From Campylobacteraceae bacterium (GTDB lineage Bacteria; Campylobacterota; Campylobacteria; Campylobacterales; Sulfurovaceae), in NCBI GenBank assembly GCA_027022775.1, contig JALVXO010000280.1, positions 1-22,260 of the forward strand: 22,260 nt of DNA, in the 5' to 3' direction. The notes beneath the pieces are model-generated. The model worked only from the letters and a program-made list of their open reading frames with translations, was not told the DNA's origin and ran no database searches. Positions 7,265 through 14,157 of this stretch are shown one piece after another. The first letter of the stretch is position 1. Each line of letters starts with the position of its first letter. The translations under genes were made by a program, and so were the position numbers.

Positions 7265-8482
7265 TTAAAAATTTTTCTCCATTTTAATGCTTACAAACAA
7301 TCCCAAAGATAAAATTATTATAGCTGCTATATATATTAATGTGTAAGAGTTAAAAACTCTCAGCAGATACCCTCCAAGAACAGGGAAAAATAGTCCAAAA
7401 GAGCTTAAATTGGTCTGCAAAGCGGTGTATATAGGGCGTTTATCTTCTGGAGCTATCTCTATAACCAGGTTCATTCCGGCTATGCTGAAACCGTCAATTG
7501 CTATCCCAAAAAGCAGGAAAATCGCAAAATAGCTGTATATAGAGTTTGCAAATAGAGCTGTTATGTAAGCTGCTATAGCTATGGCAAAAGCTATTGTAAG
7601 CATTTTTTCATAATCGCTTATTCTGCGCCAGAGGAAACCGCTTCCTATTATGCTCCCAAGCATCTGAATCGATATAAACCCGCCTACCATCCAGCCGGAG
7701 AGTTCAAAAGAGCTGTTTGCTTTTAAAATTACAAACGGCATTGCCAAAAGGTATCCGAAACTTAAAAAAATTGCTAATATCTGGACTCTTAATCGTCTGT
7801 CATTTTTAAGCAGAATATTTGAGTTTTTAATAAACTCTTTAAAGCTTTTCTCTTTTTTTGATATATTCTCTTTAGATGGTTCATTTATAGTGCCAAAGAT
7901 AATAAACCCGATTGCCATTATTGCACTGCTTACCATAAAAAGATATGCATAACTTAACGGTGCTTCATAATTTTCAAAAACCGACCCAGCAATGCCGCCG
8001 CTTATAATTGAAGCAATTGAGCCGGCTACATTTCGGTTTGCCATAGTTTTGCCGCGGTATGTTTTGCTAAAAAGTTTTGCCTGCAGCTCTTTAAAATAGA
8101 TAGCTCCAAAACCGGCGGTAAAAGAGAAGAAAAAAAGCCCAAGCCCAATAAAGAGAAGTGTAAGCTGTTTATTGGAATCACCTATGAGATATATCGCAAG
8201 CCCGATGCTAAACCAGCTTAAAAATCTAAAAAAAAAGACTCTGCGAAGATAAGGTATTACCCGTTTATAGCTTTGGGCATGAAATGCTGCATAGAGTTGA
8301 ATAACAATAGCGCCCCCGCGAAGCAGTGAAGCAAAAAATCCGACAATTACAGCGCTTTGGCTAAAATGGTGCACCATAAGCGGCATAATTGTGGATGGTT
8401 CGGCAATAGTAATGGCTAAACTTAAAAAAAATGCATGCGCAACATTTTTATAATTGTTTTTAGGGTCGTCTATTTTAAACAT
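7265..8482 (-). CDS. Major facilitator superfamily transporter
   Basis: A 405-residue, very hydrophobic protein with about 10-12 predicted membrane segments in two halves, separated by a charged loop near residues 205-225 (NEPSKENISKKEKSFKEF). The overall plan fits MFS, but the short loops do not show a textbook substrate motif, so drug efflux, sugar or peptide transport cannot be separated. The ATG has AAGGA seven bases upstream. The gap to the upstream DUF2062 gene is about 70 bases and holds one arm of the AGCT heptamer repeat. Transport direction is unknown. Confidence 0.8.
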   Translation of the reverse strand: MFKIDDPKNNYKNVAHAFFLSLAITIAEPSTIMPLMVHHFSQSAVIVGFFASLLRGGAIVIQLYAAFHAQSYKRVIPYLRRVFFFRFLSWFSIGLAIYLIGDSNKQLTLLFIGLGLFFFSFTAGFGAIYFKELQAKLFSKTYRGKTMANRNVAGSIASIISGGIAGSVFENYEAPLSYAYLFMVSSAIMAIGFIIFGTINEPSKENISKKEKSFKEFIKNSNILLKNDRRLRVQILAIFLSFGYLLAMPFVILKANSSFELSGWMVGGFISIQMLGSIIGSGFLWRRISDYEKMLTIAFAIAIAAYITALFANSIYSYFAIFLLFGIAIDGFSIAGMNLVIEIAPEDKRPIYTALQTNLSSFGLFFPVLGGYLLRVFNSYTLIYIAAIIILSLGLFVSIKMEKNF

Positions 8483-8535
8483 ATATATCCTTATAGAAGA
8501 TAAGGGTTATTTGGTGCGGTATAATAATTTTTAAT

Positions 8536-8577
8536 GCGGCACAGCTGCCCGGTTAGCTCTTAGCTCTTTTAGCTTTA
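8536..8577 (-). repeat. AGCT heptamer-array half-element, copy B
   Basis: Read on the minus strand, AGCT-type units (8551-8577) run into a GC-rich core containing GCAGCTGTGCCGC and then an AT run. This matches one arm plus core of copies A and C. The array encodes the last residues (KAKRAKS) and stop of the DUF2062 gene. Confidence 0.55.
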
Positions 8578-9038
8578 TGGACAGATTTTATCCAGAGCCA
8601 GTTTACAAACAGATATATCAGATACGATACAACAGTTGAATAAAAGGCGGTTCCAACATATAAGGGCACAACAATTTCATCCCAGTGGTTTTGGAACCAG
8701 CTCATAGTAAGTTCTACATTTTCCAGTCCGGGTTTGCCAAGTATTAAATTGCCGGTTTTATACTCCAGATACCAAAGCGGCGGATAAGTCACCGGATTGC
8801 TCAGCCAGACGGTAGCAAGCCCTATAATTACATTAAACCGCATTAAAGGAGTGGTTATTATTACTCCCAGCATCTGAAACGGCATAGGGATAAATCCCCA
8901 AAACAGCCCTACAAGCAAACCTCTTGTAACAGCGCGTCTGTTTATCGCAAAATATGCTTTTGGCAAATTGTATTTATCTAAAAAATCGTTAAATTTTGGA
9001 TTATTTGTGCTGACTTTTTTAAAAAACTCTCTAATCAA
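8553..9038 (-). CDS. DUF2062 membrane protein
   Basis: A 161-residue protein of the DUF2062 family, recognised by RRAVTRGLLVGLFWGFIPMP followed by FQMLG, and by the WLSNPVTYPPLWYLEY block. Two to three membrane segments are visible, including a C-terminal one (about 125-150). The family is widespread and of unknown function; some members are fused to glycosyltransferases. The C-terminal tail KAKRAKS and the stop are encoded by the AGCT heptamer array, so the tail may have been acquired from the repeat. The gene is divergent from modB across a 124-base region with two palindromes. The start has a purine-rich AGGAAATAGAG upstream. Confidence 0.85.
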   Translation of the reverse strand: MIREFFKKVSTNNPKFNDFLDKYNLPKAYFAINRRAVTRGLLVGLFWGFIPMPFQMLGVIITTPLMRFNVIIGLATVWLSNPVTYPPLWYLEYKTGNLILGKPGLENVELTMSWFQNHWDEIVVPLYVGTAFYSTVVSYLIYLFVNWLWIKSVHKAKRAKS

Positions 9039-9078
9039 TCTCTATTTCCTAAAAATTTTTAAAATATTTTACTTTAAA

Positions 9079-9095
9079 AGCCTTATAACAAGGCT
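9079..9095. promoter_or_regulatory. Palindrome in the DUF2062/modB divergent region
   Basis: AGCCTT-ATAAC-AAGGCT is a perfect 6-bp inverted repeat with a 5-nt loop. On the minus strand TTTT follows the stem. It could be an operator, or a weak terminator/attenuator in the DUF2062 leader. Confidence 0.3.
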
Positions 9096-9125
9096 GATTT
9101 AAAAAATATAAATTTAAAAATTACC

Positions 9126-9141
9126 TTATACTTGGTATAAT
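9126..9141 (+). promoter_or_regulatory. modB promoter (extended -10) overlapped by a palindrome
   Basis: TGGTATAAT (9133-9141) is a textbook extended -10 about 22 bases before the modB start. It is embedded in a perfect palindrome TTATAC-TTG-GTATAA (9126-9140), a good place for a repressor to block RNA polymerase. No clear -35 is seen. Control by molybdate through a ModE-like repressor is plausible but not shown. Confidence 0.5.
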
Positions 9142-9162
9142 CAAAATAAAAAAGGCTAATAT

Positions 9163-9930
9163 TTGAAAAAAAGCTTTATTGTTGCGGCATTTTTTGTTTT
9201 GTTGCTTTATGGGGGGTTGATTGTTTCGGTTTTTTATTTTTTTGATGCCGGCTCTTTTAAGGAGGCTATTGGTTCTGGCAGGGTGATGTTTTCGGTTAAG
9301 CTCTCTTTGATGACAGCTACGATTGCTACGGTTTTGGCGCTGCTTTTGGCGCTGCCTGCGGGGTATGCGCTTTCGCGTTACAGTTTTAGGTTTAAAGAGT
9401 TAATCAATACCCTTTTGGAGTTTCCGATGGTTGTTTCGCCTGCTGCTTTGGGGGCTATTATTTTGATTTTTTTTAATAATCCGCTGGGGGAGTGGATTAG
9501 CAGCAATGTTTATGGGTTTATTTTTAGTTTCGGCGGAATTGTTCTGGCGCAGTTTGTTACGGTTTTTGGGGTTAGTGTGCGGTTTGTTAAAGCTGCTTTT
9601 GATGAGGTGGATGCCGATTTTGAAACTATTGCCAAAACGCTGGGCGCTACGCCTTGGCAGAGCTTTTTTAAAGTGTCGCTTCCGCTTGCAAAAAGCGGGA
9701 TTATCGGAGCTGTTGTTTTAACATGGGCAAAAGCTCTTGGGGAGTTTGGGGCAACGCTTATGATTGCGGGCACTATGGCTTTTAAAACCGAAACTTTGCC
9801 TATTGCAATTTTTATGCATCTGCAGATGGCGGATATTAAAACCACCGTATCGCTTATTTTGATTTTAATCTCTTTTGGGCTTGGGGCGCTTTTTGTCGCA
9901 AGGCAGCTTTTGCAGAGAGGTTTTAAATGA
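9163..9930 (+). CDS. modB: Molybdate-type ABC transporter permease ModB
   Basis: This is the inner-membrane permease of an oxyanion (molybdate/tungstate/sulfate class) importer, 255 residues. Membrane segments start at about residues 6-27, with further helices around 47-70 and 85-105. The coupling (EAA-type) loop DADFETIAKTLGATPWQSFF lies near 150-170, followed by the ModB/CysT signature EFGATLMIAGT (194-204). The start is TTG at 9163, with AAAGG upstream and an extended -10 before it. The stop overlaps modC by ATGA. There is no modA upstream, because the neighbour is a divergent DUF2062 gene. Molybdate is most likely, with tungstate or sulfate possible. Confidence 0.88.
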   Translation: MKKSFIVAAFFVLLLYGGLIVSVFYFFDAGSFKEAIGSGRVMFSVKLSLMTATIATVLALLLALPAGYALSRYSFRFKELINTLLEFPMVVSPAALGAIILIFFNNPLGEWISSNVYGFIFSFGGIVLAQFVTVFGVSVRFVKAAFDEVDADFETIAKTLGATPWQSFFKVSLPLAKSGIIGAVVLTWAKALGEFGATLMIAGTMAFKTETLPIAIFMHLQMADIKTTVSLILILISFGLGALFVARQLLQRGFK

Positions 9931-10934
9931 TTAAGCTTGAAAATTTGAATGTAAAACTTGGCAAATTTGCTTTGAAAGATATAAATTTATCTATAAAAGA
10001 GGGAGAGCTGCACGCAATTTTGGGTCCAAGCGGTGCAGGTAAAAGCACGCTTATAAATGCAATTTTGGGGGTTGTTAAGCCCCAAAGCGGAAAAATTTTG
10101 GTTGAGGGCAAAGAGTGCACCAATATGCCGATAGAGAAAAGAAGCTTTGGCTATGTGCCCCAAAACTTGGCGCTGTTTCCCCATTTGAGCGTAAAAGAGA
10201 ATATTCTGTTTGGTTTAAAGGCAAAGGGGGTAAAACCCGATTTGCTATTTGATAAATTGGTAGAAAAAGCGGGAATAAAAGAGCTTTTAGAGAGAAAACC
10301 CCAAAGTTTAAGCGGTGGACAGAAGCAAAGGGTCGCACTGATTCGCGCGCTTGTGGTCAAACCAAAGCTGCTTCTTTTAGATGAGCCTTTTAGTGCGCTT
10401 GATGTATCTTTAAAAAGGCAGATGTGGGAGCTGCTGCTTGGTTTGCAAAAAGAGTTTAATATTACTGCGCTTTTTATTACGCACGATTTGGATGAAGCGA
10501 GGTTCCTCTCTAAAAGGGCTTCTGTGCTGATTGATGGAAAAATTGTGCAAAATGGTAACACAAAAGAGCTTTTTGAAAAACCAAAAAGTGTAAAAGTTGC
10601 AAACTATTTAGGGTATAAAAATATTTTTAAAGCCAGAGCTGATTCTAAAAACTCTCTTTATATAGAGAGAATGAGGGCAAGTGTAGAGGTAGCGCAAGAA
10701 TTGATACCCCAAAAAGAATATAATATTTTAATTAGGCATAATGCAGTTATTTTTACAAATGAAGAGAATAAAGAAACTTTCAGAGTTGAACCTGAAATTT
10801 TTGAGTTAAACAGTTACAATCTTGTAACATTTAAAATAGCTGATGCAAAATTTGAGATTATAGCAGATAAACAGAGAAAGGTTACAAACTATGTAACCTT
10901 TAAAAGAGAGGCTTTTTGGCTTTTAGAGAGTTAG
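9927..10934 (+). CDS. modC: Molybdate-type ABC transporter ATP-binding protein ModC
   Basis: This ATPase energises the ModB permease. Motifs in its 335 residues: Walker A GPSGAGKST (33-41), Q-loop VPQN (Gln79), signature LSGGQKQR (128-135), Walker B LLLLDEP (148-154) and H-loop THD (His186). A C-terminal region of about 110 residues follows the ATPase core, where a TOBE/Mop-like oxyanion-sensing domain sits in ModC relatives; its fold cannot be confirmed by eye. The start overlaps modB by ATGA. Near the 3' end the coding DNA carries GTTAC/GTAAC inverted repeats giving a repeated NxVTFK peptide. Substrate assignment rests on the partner permease. Confidence 0.88.
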   Translation: MIKLENLNVKLGKFALKDINLSIKEGELHAILGPSGAGKSTLINAILGVVKPQSGKILVEGKECTNMPIEKRSFGYVPQNLALFPHLSVKENILFGLKAKGVKPDLLFDKLVEKAGIKELLERKPQSLSGGQKQRVALIRALVVKPKLLLLDEPFSALDVSLKRQMWELLLGLQKEFNITALFITHDLDEARFLSKRASVLIDGKIVQNGNTKELFEKPKSVKVANYLGYKNIFKARADSKNSLYIERMRASVEVAQELIPQKEYNILIRHNAVIFTNEENKETFRVEPEIFELNSYNLVTFKIADAKFEIIADKQRKVTNYVTFKREAFWLLES

Positions 10935-10937
10935 GTA

Positions 10938-10956
10938 TAGTTACGAAAAGTAACTA
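10938..10956. terminator. Inverted repeat between convergent modC and small ORF
   Basis: TAGTTAC-GAAAA-GTAACTA is a perfect 7-bp inverted repeat just after the modC stop, overlapping the stop of the convergent gene. It is AT-rich with no clear T-run, so termination is only a guess. It shares its GTTAC/GTAAC half-sites with two palindromes inside modC. Confidence 0.3.
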
Positions 10957-11244
10957 ATCCTCTTCGCAATGTTCAATATTTAAACTGCGAAGCAAAGCTT
11001 CTATAAATTCCCCGGGAATTCTTGAGTGTGTGTAGATATCTTTTGAAAATTCCACAGTAAAAGAACCGCCTTCATTCTCTTGTGAGCGCTTATGTATAAC
11101 TTCAGGATGTTCGTTAAACTGCTCCTCTATTTCAGCAATTTTATCACAAATAACGGTTCTATCTTCTTTTTTTGTGTAATCTATGGTTACCGCCATATAC
11201 TCCTCTTCCATTCTCACTTCTGCGCTTCTTCCCTCATTGGTCAT
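10954..11244 (-). CDS. Small acidic protein of unknown function
   Basis: I do not recognise this 96-residue protein. It is acidic and soluble, with no membrane segment or signal peptide, and has one cysteine mid-chain (VICDKIAEIEEQF) and one near the C-terminus (IEHCEED). A charged helix is suggested by DKIAEIEEQFNEH. The chosen ATG at 11244 has AAGGA a few bases upstream; internal methionines at MEEEYMAVT offer alternative starts. It is monocistronic, convergent with modC and divergent from sucC. It looks like a real gene because of its start signal and its placement between flanking genes, but no function is offered. Confidence 0.6.
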   Translation of the reverse strand: MTNEGRSAEVRMEEEYMAVTIDYTKKEDRTVICDKIAEIEEQFNEHPEVIHKRSQENEGGSFTVEFSKDIYTHSRIPGEFIEALLRSLNIEHCEED

Positions 11245-11355
11245 GGCTTTTCCTTACTTAAGATAATATTGTGTGATTTTAGTAAAAAAAGCTGTTATAG
11301 AGGCTTAAATATTGAAAAAATGAATATTCTTAAAAAAAAGGTAGTTACTTTTTGA

Positions 11356-11417
11356 AAAAGCAAAATGTGCCAATTTGCTTTTGGCAAGCGTGTAGTTTCT
11401 TAACAAACACACTTTTT
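11356..11417 (+). other. Two adjacent hairpins upstream of sucC, second with T-run
   Basis: First is AAAAGCAAA (11356-11364) facing TTTGCTTTT (11374-11382). Then GTGTAGTTT (11390-11398) pairs with AAACACAC (11405-11412) with one bulge, followed by TTTTT (11413-11417). The second has the form of an intrinsic terminator or attenuator. No plus-strand gene lies directly before it, so it could end a small RNA or regulate sucC if an upstream promoter exists. Confidence 0.3.
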
Positions 11418-11464
11418 ATTGATAAAATGAGTAAAAATTATACATTTTTATAGGTAAAAGAAAT

Positions 11465-11470
11465 TATAAT
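11465..11470 (+). promoter_or_regulatory. Possible sucC -10 box
   Basis: TATAAT lies 31 bases before the sucC start in a very AT-rich leader. No clear -35 is visible, which is usual for Campylobacterota sigma-70 promoters. AAGGAG (11489-11494) is the ribosome binding site. Confidence 0.35.
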
Positions 11471-11500
11471 TATTCTACTTTAATTTTAAGGAGAGCCAAA

Positions 11501-12676
11501 GTGAATGTACATGAGTATCAAGCAAAGCAGATTTTTGCTGAATATGGCGTGCCTACACCTAGAGGTTTAGTGGCTAATACAGTTGAAGAGGCGGTTGAGA
11601 ATGCTAAAAAGCTTGGCGGAAACCTTTGGGTTGTAAAGGCGCAGATCCATGCAGGCGGAAGAGGATTAGGCGGCGGTGTTAAGCTTGCTAAAAGCATCGA
11701 AGAGGTAGAAAAATTAGCAGGCGAAATTTTGGGAATGACTCTTGTAACGCACCAGACAGGCCCAGAAGGCAAACTTGTTCAAAAAATATATATAGAAGAG
11801 GGTGCGGATATTCAAGATGAGTTCTATTTAGGGATTGTTTTAGACAGAGCCAAAGAGATGCCTGTAATTATGGCTTCTACTGAAGGCGGGATGGAGATTG
11901 AAAAGGTTGCAGAGGAAACTCCTGAAAAAATTGTAAAAGTTGCAGTTGACCCAACTATCGGTTTACAAGGTTTCCACGGAAGAGAGCTTGTATTTGGCCT
12001 TGGAATTACAGATAAGCAAGAGCAGCGCAAATTTATCGATTTTGCCAGCAAACTGTTTAAAATTTATATGGACAAGGATGTAGAGTTAATCGAAATTAAC
12101 CCTCTAATTAGAACAGGAAGCGGCGATTTCTTGGCGCTAGATGGCAAAATGGGCTTTGATGACTCTGCTCTATATAGACATCCTGATATTGAAGCTATGC
12201 GTGATATCAGCGAAGAAGACCCGGATGAGAGAGAAGCAGGGCAGTATGGATTAAGCTATGTATCGCTAGATGGAGAAATTGGATGTATGGTTAACGGTGC
12301 AGGGCTTGCAATGGGAACTATGGATACAATCAATTTCGTAGGCGGAACACCTGCAAACTTCTTAGATGTTGGCGGTAAAGCAAATGCAGAAACCGTTGCA
12401 AAAGGGTTTGAAATTATTTTAAGAAACCCTAAAGTTAAATCTATCTTTGTAAATATTTTTGGCGGTATCGTTAGATGTGATCGTATAGCAAACGGTATCT
12501 TGGAAGCAACTAAAAAAGTTGATGTAAAGGTTCCTGTAGTTGTTAGACTAGATGGAACAAACGCAGCCGAAGCTGCAGAAATTTTGAAAAATGCAAATAT
12601 CGAAAATGTAATACCTGCAACAGACCTGCTTGACGGTGCGAAAAAAGCAGTTGCAGCAGCAAAGGGTGAGCTGTAA
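11501..12676 (+). CDS. sucC: Succinyl-CoA synthetase (ADP-forming) beta subunit
   Basis: SucC pairs with SucD to interconvert succinate + CoA + ATP with succinyl-CoA + ADP + Pi. The 391 residues begin MNVHEYQAKQIFAEYGVPTP, typical of the ATP-grasp N-terminus, with the nucleotide-binding GGRGLGGGVKLA and the domain-joining DGKMGFDDSALYRHPD. The C-terminal CoA-ligase part shows NGAGLAMGTMDTINFVGG and NIFGGIVRCD. The start is GTG with AAGGAG upstream. An AGCT heptamer array starts right after the stop, and the four-helix-bundle insertion separates it from sucD by 426 bases, whereas the two genes are normally almost contiguous. In an autotroph it would run in the reductive direction. Confidence 0.97.
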   Translation: MNVHEYQAKQIFAEYGVPTPRGLVANTVEEAVENAKKLGGNLWVVKAQIHAGGRGLGGGVKLAKSIEEVEKLAGEILGMTLVTHQTGPEGKLVQKIYIEEGADIQDEFYLGIVLDRAKEMPVIMASTEGGMEIEKVAEETPEKIVKVAVDPTIGLQGFHGRELVFGLGITDKQEQRKFIDFASKLFKIYMDKDVELIEINPLIRTGSGDFLALDGKMGFDDSALYRHPDIEAMRDISEEDPDEREAGQYGLSYVSLDGEIGCMVNGAGLAMGTMDTINFVGGTPANFLDVGGKANAETVAKGFEIILRNPKVKSIFVNIFGGIVRCDRIANGILEATKKVDVKVPVVVRLDGTNAAEAAEILKNANIENVIPATDLLDGAKKAVAAAKGEL

Positions 12677-12678
12677 TA

Positions 12679-12712
12679 AGCTTAAAGCTCAAAGCAAAAA
12701 GCAAAAAGCAGG
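12679..12712 (+). repeat. AGCT heptamer array, left arm of the four-helix-bundle insertion
   Basis: Strict 7-nt period from 12679 with units AGCTTAA, AGCTCAA, then AGCAAAA twice, ending in AGCAGG. The end of the array overlaps the ribosome binding site (AGGTGG, 12710-12715) of the inserted gene. The opposing arm is at 13049-13081. Confidence 0.7.
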
Positions 12713-12720
12713 TGGTTTGA

Positions 12721-13056
12721 TTGTATACTAATTTGAAAGTGTGGCAAAGCTCGATGGAATTAGTTGAGTTGGTGTATAAATTGACTCAAACATTTCCACC
12801 GGTCGAAAAATTTAATTTAGTAACACAAATAAACCGCTCTGCAGTTTCTATACCAAGCAATATTGCAGAGGGTAGAGGCAGAGCTTCAGATAAAGAGTTT
12901 AAGCAATTTTTATATATTGCCAGAGGTTCATTGTGTGAATTAAGAACCCAATTAGAATTAGCCAGACGCTTAAATTATATAAAAAGCGACAAAGTTATTA
13001 AGGAAAAAATAATCGAAGTGGAGAGTATGTTAAATACTCTTATTAAAAAGCTTTAA
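12721..13056 (+). CDS. Four-helix-bundle protein of the S23 / 23S rRNA intervening-sequence family
   Basis: This 111-residue protein has the family hallmarks: NLKVWQSSMELVELVYKLT at the start, SIPSNIAEGRGRAS (43-56) and ARGSLCELRTQLELA (67-81). Relatives were first noted in intervening sequences of 23S rRNA genes, and Avd of diversity-generating retroelements has a similar fold and binds nucleic acid. The biochemical role of stand-alone members is unknown. The start is TTG with AGGTGG five bases upstream. The gene sits between sucC and sucD, bracketed by facing AGCT heptamer arrays, and its last codons and stop (KKL, TAA) lie in the right arm. This looks like an insertion into the sucCD operon. 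Confidence 0.88.
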   Translation: MYTNLKVWQSSMELVELVYKLTQTFPPVEKFNLVTQINRSAVSIPSNIAEGRGRASDKEFKQFLYIARGSLCELRTQLELARRLNYIKSDKVIKEKIIEVESMLNTLIKKL

Positions 13057-13081
13057 GCTTTAGGCTTTTAGCTTATAGCTT
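13049..13081 (-). repeat. AGCT heptamer array, right (inverted) arm of the insertion
   Basis: Read on the minus strand, units AGCTATA, AGCTAAA, AGCCTAA and AGCTTAA follow with a 7-nt period, mirroring the left arm at 12679-12712. It supplies the stop codon of the four-helix-bundle gene and ends 10 bases before the sucD ribosome binding site. Confidence 0.7.
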
Positions 13082-13102
13082 CTAACAAAGGAGAAAATAA
13101 AA

Positions 13103-13972
13103 ATGAGTATTTTGGTAAATAAAGATACAAAAGTAATTGTTCAAGGTTTTACAGGCGGTGAGGGGACTTTCCATTCAGAGCAGTGTATGGCTTACGGGAC
13201 AAATATAGTTGGCGGTGTTACTCCAAATAAAGGGGGTCAGACACATCTTGGCAAACCTGTATTTAACACTGTAAAAGAGGCAGTAGAAGCAACAGGCGCA
13301 ACTGTTTCTATGGTATTTGTTCCGCCTGCGTTTGTTGCAGATGCGGTAATGGAAGCAGCAGATGCCGGTATTGAGCTTGCAGTAATTATTACAGAGGGTG
13401 CTCCTGTTAAAGATATGATGTATGCAAAAATGTATGCAACTAAAAAAGGTATGAAAACAATTGGACCAAACTGTCCGGGTATTATTACGGCAGAAGAGTG
13501 CAAAATTGGTATTATGCCTGGAAATATTTTCAAAAAAGGTCCGGTTGGGCTTATCTCTAAATCTGGAACATTAACTTACGAAGGTGCAAACCAAGTTGTG
13601 CAAGAAGGTCTTGGAATTTCAACAGCTGTAGGAATTGGAGGCGACCCGATTATCGGCTTAAGCTACAAGCAGCTGCTTCCAATGTTCGAAGAAGACCCAG
13701 AAACAAAAGCAATTGTAATGATTGGCGAAATCGGCGGCGATTTGGAGATTCAGGCGGCTAAATTTATTAAAGAAAACATTACAAAACCTGTAGTTGCATT
13801 TATTGCCGGGCAGACTGCGCCTAAAGGAAAAAGAATGGGGCATGCAGGTGCAATCGTTAGCGGCAGTGCCGGAACAGCAGCAGAAAAAATGGCTGCACTT
13901 GAAGCTGCGGGCGTAAAAGTTGTTAAAACACCTGCAGAGATAGGCAAAGCTGTTAAAGAGGTTTTAAGTTAA
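13103..13972 (+). CDS. sucD: Succinyl-CoA synthetase alpha subunit
   Basis: SucD binds CoA and carries the histidine phosphorylated during catalysis. The 289 residues show the CoA-binding Rossmann start (VQGFTGGEGTFHSEQ), TPNKGGQTHLG, IGPNCPGIITAEECKIG and the active-site GHAGAIVSG, with the phospho-histidine at about His247. AAAGGAG lies 9 bases before the ATG, so it can be translated independently of the inserted gene upstream. Transcription probably still depends on the sucC promoter reading through the insertion, unless a promoter lies in the insert. A clear terminator follows. The assignment is secure. Confidence 0.97.
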   Translation: MSILVNKDTKVIVQGFTGGEGTFHSEQCMAYGTNIVGGVTPNKGGQTHLGKPVFNTVKEAVEATGATVSMVFVPPAFVADAVMEAADAGIELAVIITEGAPVKDMMYAKMYATKKGMKTIGPNCPGIITAEECKIGIMPGNIFKKGPVGLISKSGTLTYEGANQVVQEGLGISTAVGIGGDPIIGLSYKQLLPMFEEDPETKAIVMIGEIGGDLEIQAAKFIKENITKPVVAFIAGQTAPKGKRMGHAGAIVSGSAGTAAEKMAALEAAGVKVVKTPAEIGKAVKEVLS

Positions 13973-13993
13973 TTTTCCCTATTTAAACTTCTA

Positions 13994-14023
13994 GGGCAGT
14001 CTTTCCTGCCCCCTTTCTTTTTT
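13994..14023 (+). terminator. Intrinsic terminator after sucD
   Basis: GGGCAG-TCTTTC-CTGCCC forms a GC-rich hairpin 21 bases after the sucD stop, followed by a pyrimidine run ending in TTTTTT. It separates sucCD from oorDABC. Confidence 0.85.
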
Positions 14024-14082
14024 GCACTCCATTTTAGAGAGAGTGTGAAAAAAGTCATATTTGATGTAAAATTGCCCATCAC

Positions 14083-14157
14083 TGTCATTCTGAGCGTAGC
14101 GAAGAATCTCGATAGAATTGCACTAAAGAGATTCTTCGCCTTCGGCTCAGAATGACA
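14083..14157. repeat. Dispersed palindromic repeat (CATTCTGAGC family), copy 1
   Basis: Outer arms TGTCATTCTGAG and CTCAGAATGACA are perfectly complementary, and the inner GAAGAATCTC/GAGATTCTTC also pair around a loop containing GATAGAA. A second copy lies at 21479-21549. I recognise the word as a repeat common in many bacterial genomes. A further pair, TGTGAAAAAA (14044-14053) and TTTTTTCACA (14177-14186), extends the inverted symmetry. Confidence 0.85.

Noticed and set aside
11092..11355. 87-residue plus-strand frame across the small acidic gene and the sucC leader
   Set aside because: It mostly overlaps the better-supported minus-strand gene and its product is low-complexity hydrophobic.
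12679..13081. CRISPR array or 23S rRNA intervening sequence
   Set aside because: The arrays have no spacer-repeat pattern, and no rRNA flanks the four-helix-bundle gene, so it is not an rRNA IVS here.
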